Assembly (NCBI GenBank): GCA_963776465.1
Contig: CAVZMV010000002.1
Span: forward strand, 1,426,001 to 1,490,000
DNA length: 64,000 nt
Source: DASRHK01 sp963776465
GTDB lineage: Bacteria > Pseudomonadota > Gammaproteobacteria > Nevskiales > Nevskiaceae
Direction: 5' to 3'
Below are positions 63,470 through 64,000 of the stretch, piece by piece (within the stretch, counting starts at the first letter, position 1; each line of letters begins with the position of its first letter). The notes below the pieces were generated by a model. It searched no databases. It was not told where the DNA came from and saw only the letters and a program-made list of their open reading frames with translations. The position numbers were made by a program, and so were the translations under genes.

Positions 63470-64000
63470 ATGCGCAAATTCACTTTCATGGCTGCGGCGC
63501 TGTTCGCCGGGCAGGCGCAGGCGCTCCAGGTCTTCACCTGCGAGCCCGAATGGGCCGCGCTGGTCCAGGAGATCACAGGGAAGGACGCCGAGGTCTATAG
63601 CGCGACCACGGCGATGCAGGACCCGCACCAGGTGCAGGCGCGCCCATCGCTGCTGGCGCACTTCCGCACGGCCGACCTCGCCGTGTGCACGGGCGCCGAG
63701 CTCGAGCTCGCCTGGTTCCCGGTGCTGCTGAGCAACGGCGCCAATCCGCGCATCCAGCCCGGCAAGCCCGGCATGTTCGAAGCGTTCACCTACGTGAGGA
63801 TGCTCGAAGTGCCGGCGCGGCTGGATCGCGCCGACGGTGATCTTCACCCCTACGGAAATCCGCACATCAACACCGATCCGCGCAACATCGCCAAGGTGAT
63901 CCCGCCGCTAACGCAGCGTCTGGCGGAACTCGATCCCAAGCGCGCCGAGACGTACCGCAAGCGCTCCGCCGATTTCGAGCAGCGCTTCGATGCAGCCGTC
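63470..64000 (+). CDS. ZnuA-like metal ABC transporter substrate-binding protein, 3' end missing
   Basis: 177 codons are visible before the window ends. After a short signal peptide (FTFMAAALFAGQAQA) come the conserved metal-site pieces: MQDPHQVQARPS (first His), ADLAVCTGAELELAW and YGNPHINTDPRNIAKVI (second His). These are the cluster A-I binding-protein hallmarks for zinc or manganese. The His-rich loop common in ZnuA is not seen in this part. GAGGGA at 63457-63462 is well spaced for ATG 63470 but too close to ATG 63464. The ABC permease and ATPase presumably follow outside the window. Confidence 0.85.
   Translation, partial: MRKFTFMAAALFAGQAQALQVFTCEPEWAALVQEITGKDAEVYSATTAMQDPHQVQARPSLLAHFRTADLAVCTGAELELAWFPVLLSNGANPRIQPGKPGMFEAFTYVRMLEVPARLDRADGDLHPYGNPHINTDPRNIAKVIPPLTQRLAELDPKRAETYRKRSADFEQRFDAAV

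Overview
The window is GC-rich chromosomal DNA that looks like a gammaproteobacterium, probably near the Nevskiales/Xanthomonadales (Solimonas- or Lysobacter-like). This placement is inferred from four things: the gammaproteobacterial order of the beta, str, S10, spc and alpha ribosomal operons in one run; the tRNA-Tyr/Gly/Thr-tuf and tRNA-Trp-secE arrangement; the uvrA/MFS/ssb trio; and GTAGGAGGGGCT-type palindromic repeats. The closest genus cannot be fixed without a database search. No CRISPR array, prophage, insertion sequence or rRNA gene is visible, and no stretch longer than about 300 bases is without a gene, RNA or regulatory element.

Layout. 1-9086 is a mixed housekeeping and accessory region: the 3' part of an MFS efflux pump, an LpxH-like phosphoesterase, a pirin/azoreductase pair (the azoreductase frame is broken) divergent from a LysR regulator, acyl-CoA thioesterase II with a PRMT-like methyltransferase, and the helicase HrpB. 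9099-42070 is the transcription/translation super-locus: tRNA-Tyr, tRNA-Gly, tRNA-Thr, tuf, tRNA-Trp, secE, nusG, rplKAJL, rpoBC, a small orphan secreted protein, rpsL, rpsG, fusA, a second tuf, then the S10, spc and alpha operons down to rplQ and a bidirectional terminator. 42087-49166 holds an enoyl-CoA hydratase-family gene, a tiny lipoprotein and a seven-gene TonB2-type energy-transduction operon (DUF3450, TtpC-like, ExbB, ExbD, ExbD, TonB, TPR). 49186-54414 is an EamA permease followed by a peptide ABC importer (oppABCD-like, oppB frame broken, no oppF). 54599-57280 is a large DUF1302-type outer-membrane protein. 57301-61896 is uvrA, an MFS pump and ssb. 61897-64000 starts a metal-uptake cluster: a DUF2946-like protein, an outer-membrane barrel and a ZnuA-like binding protein cut by the window end.

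Most notable points. Both EF-Tu copies have a non-canonical switch I (KILTI in place of RGITI, with a five-residue longer segment before it), while EF-G in the same operon is canonical. A bacterial protein carries the double-E and THW loops of eukaryotic-type protein arginine methyltransferases. Long one-base-bulged hairpins recur between rpsD/rpoA and rpoA/rplQ and behind the DUF1302 gene; their inner core is similar while their outer arms differ but stay complementary. REP palindromes sit inside the beta operon, and one supplies the rpoB stop codon. Three single-base insertions break azoR (twice) and oppB; these may be real mutations or sequencing errors.
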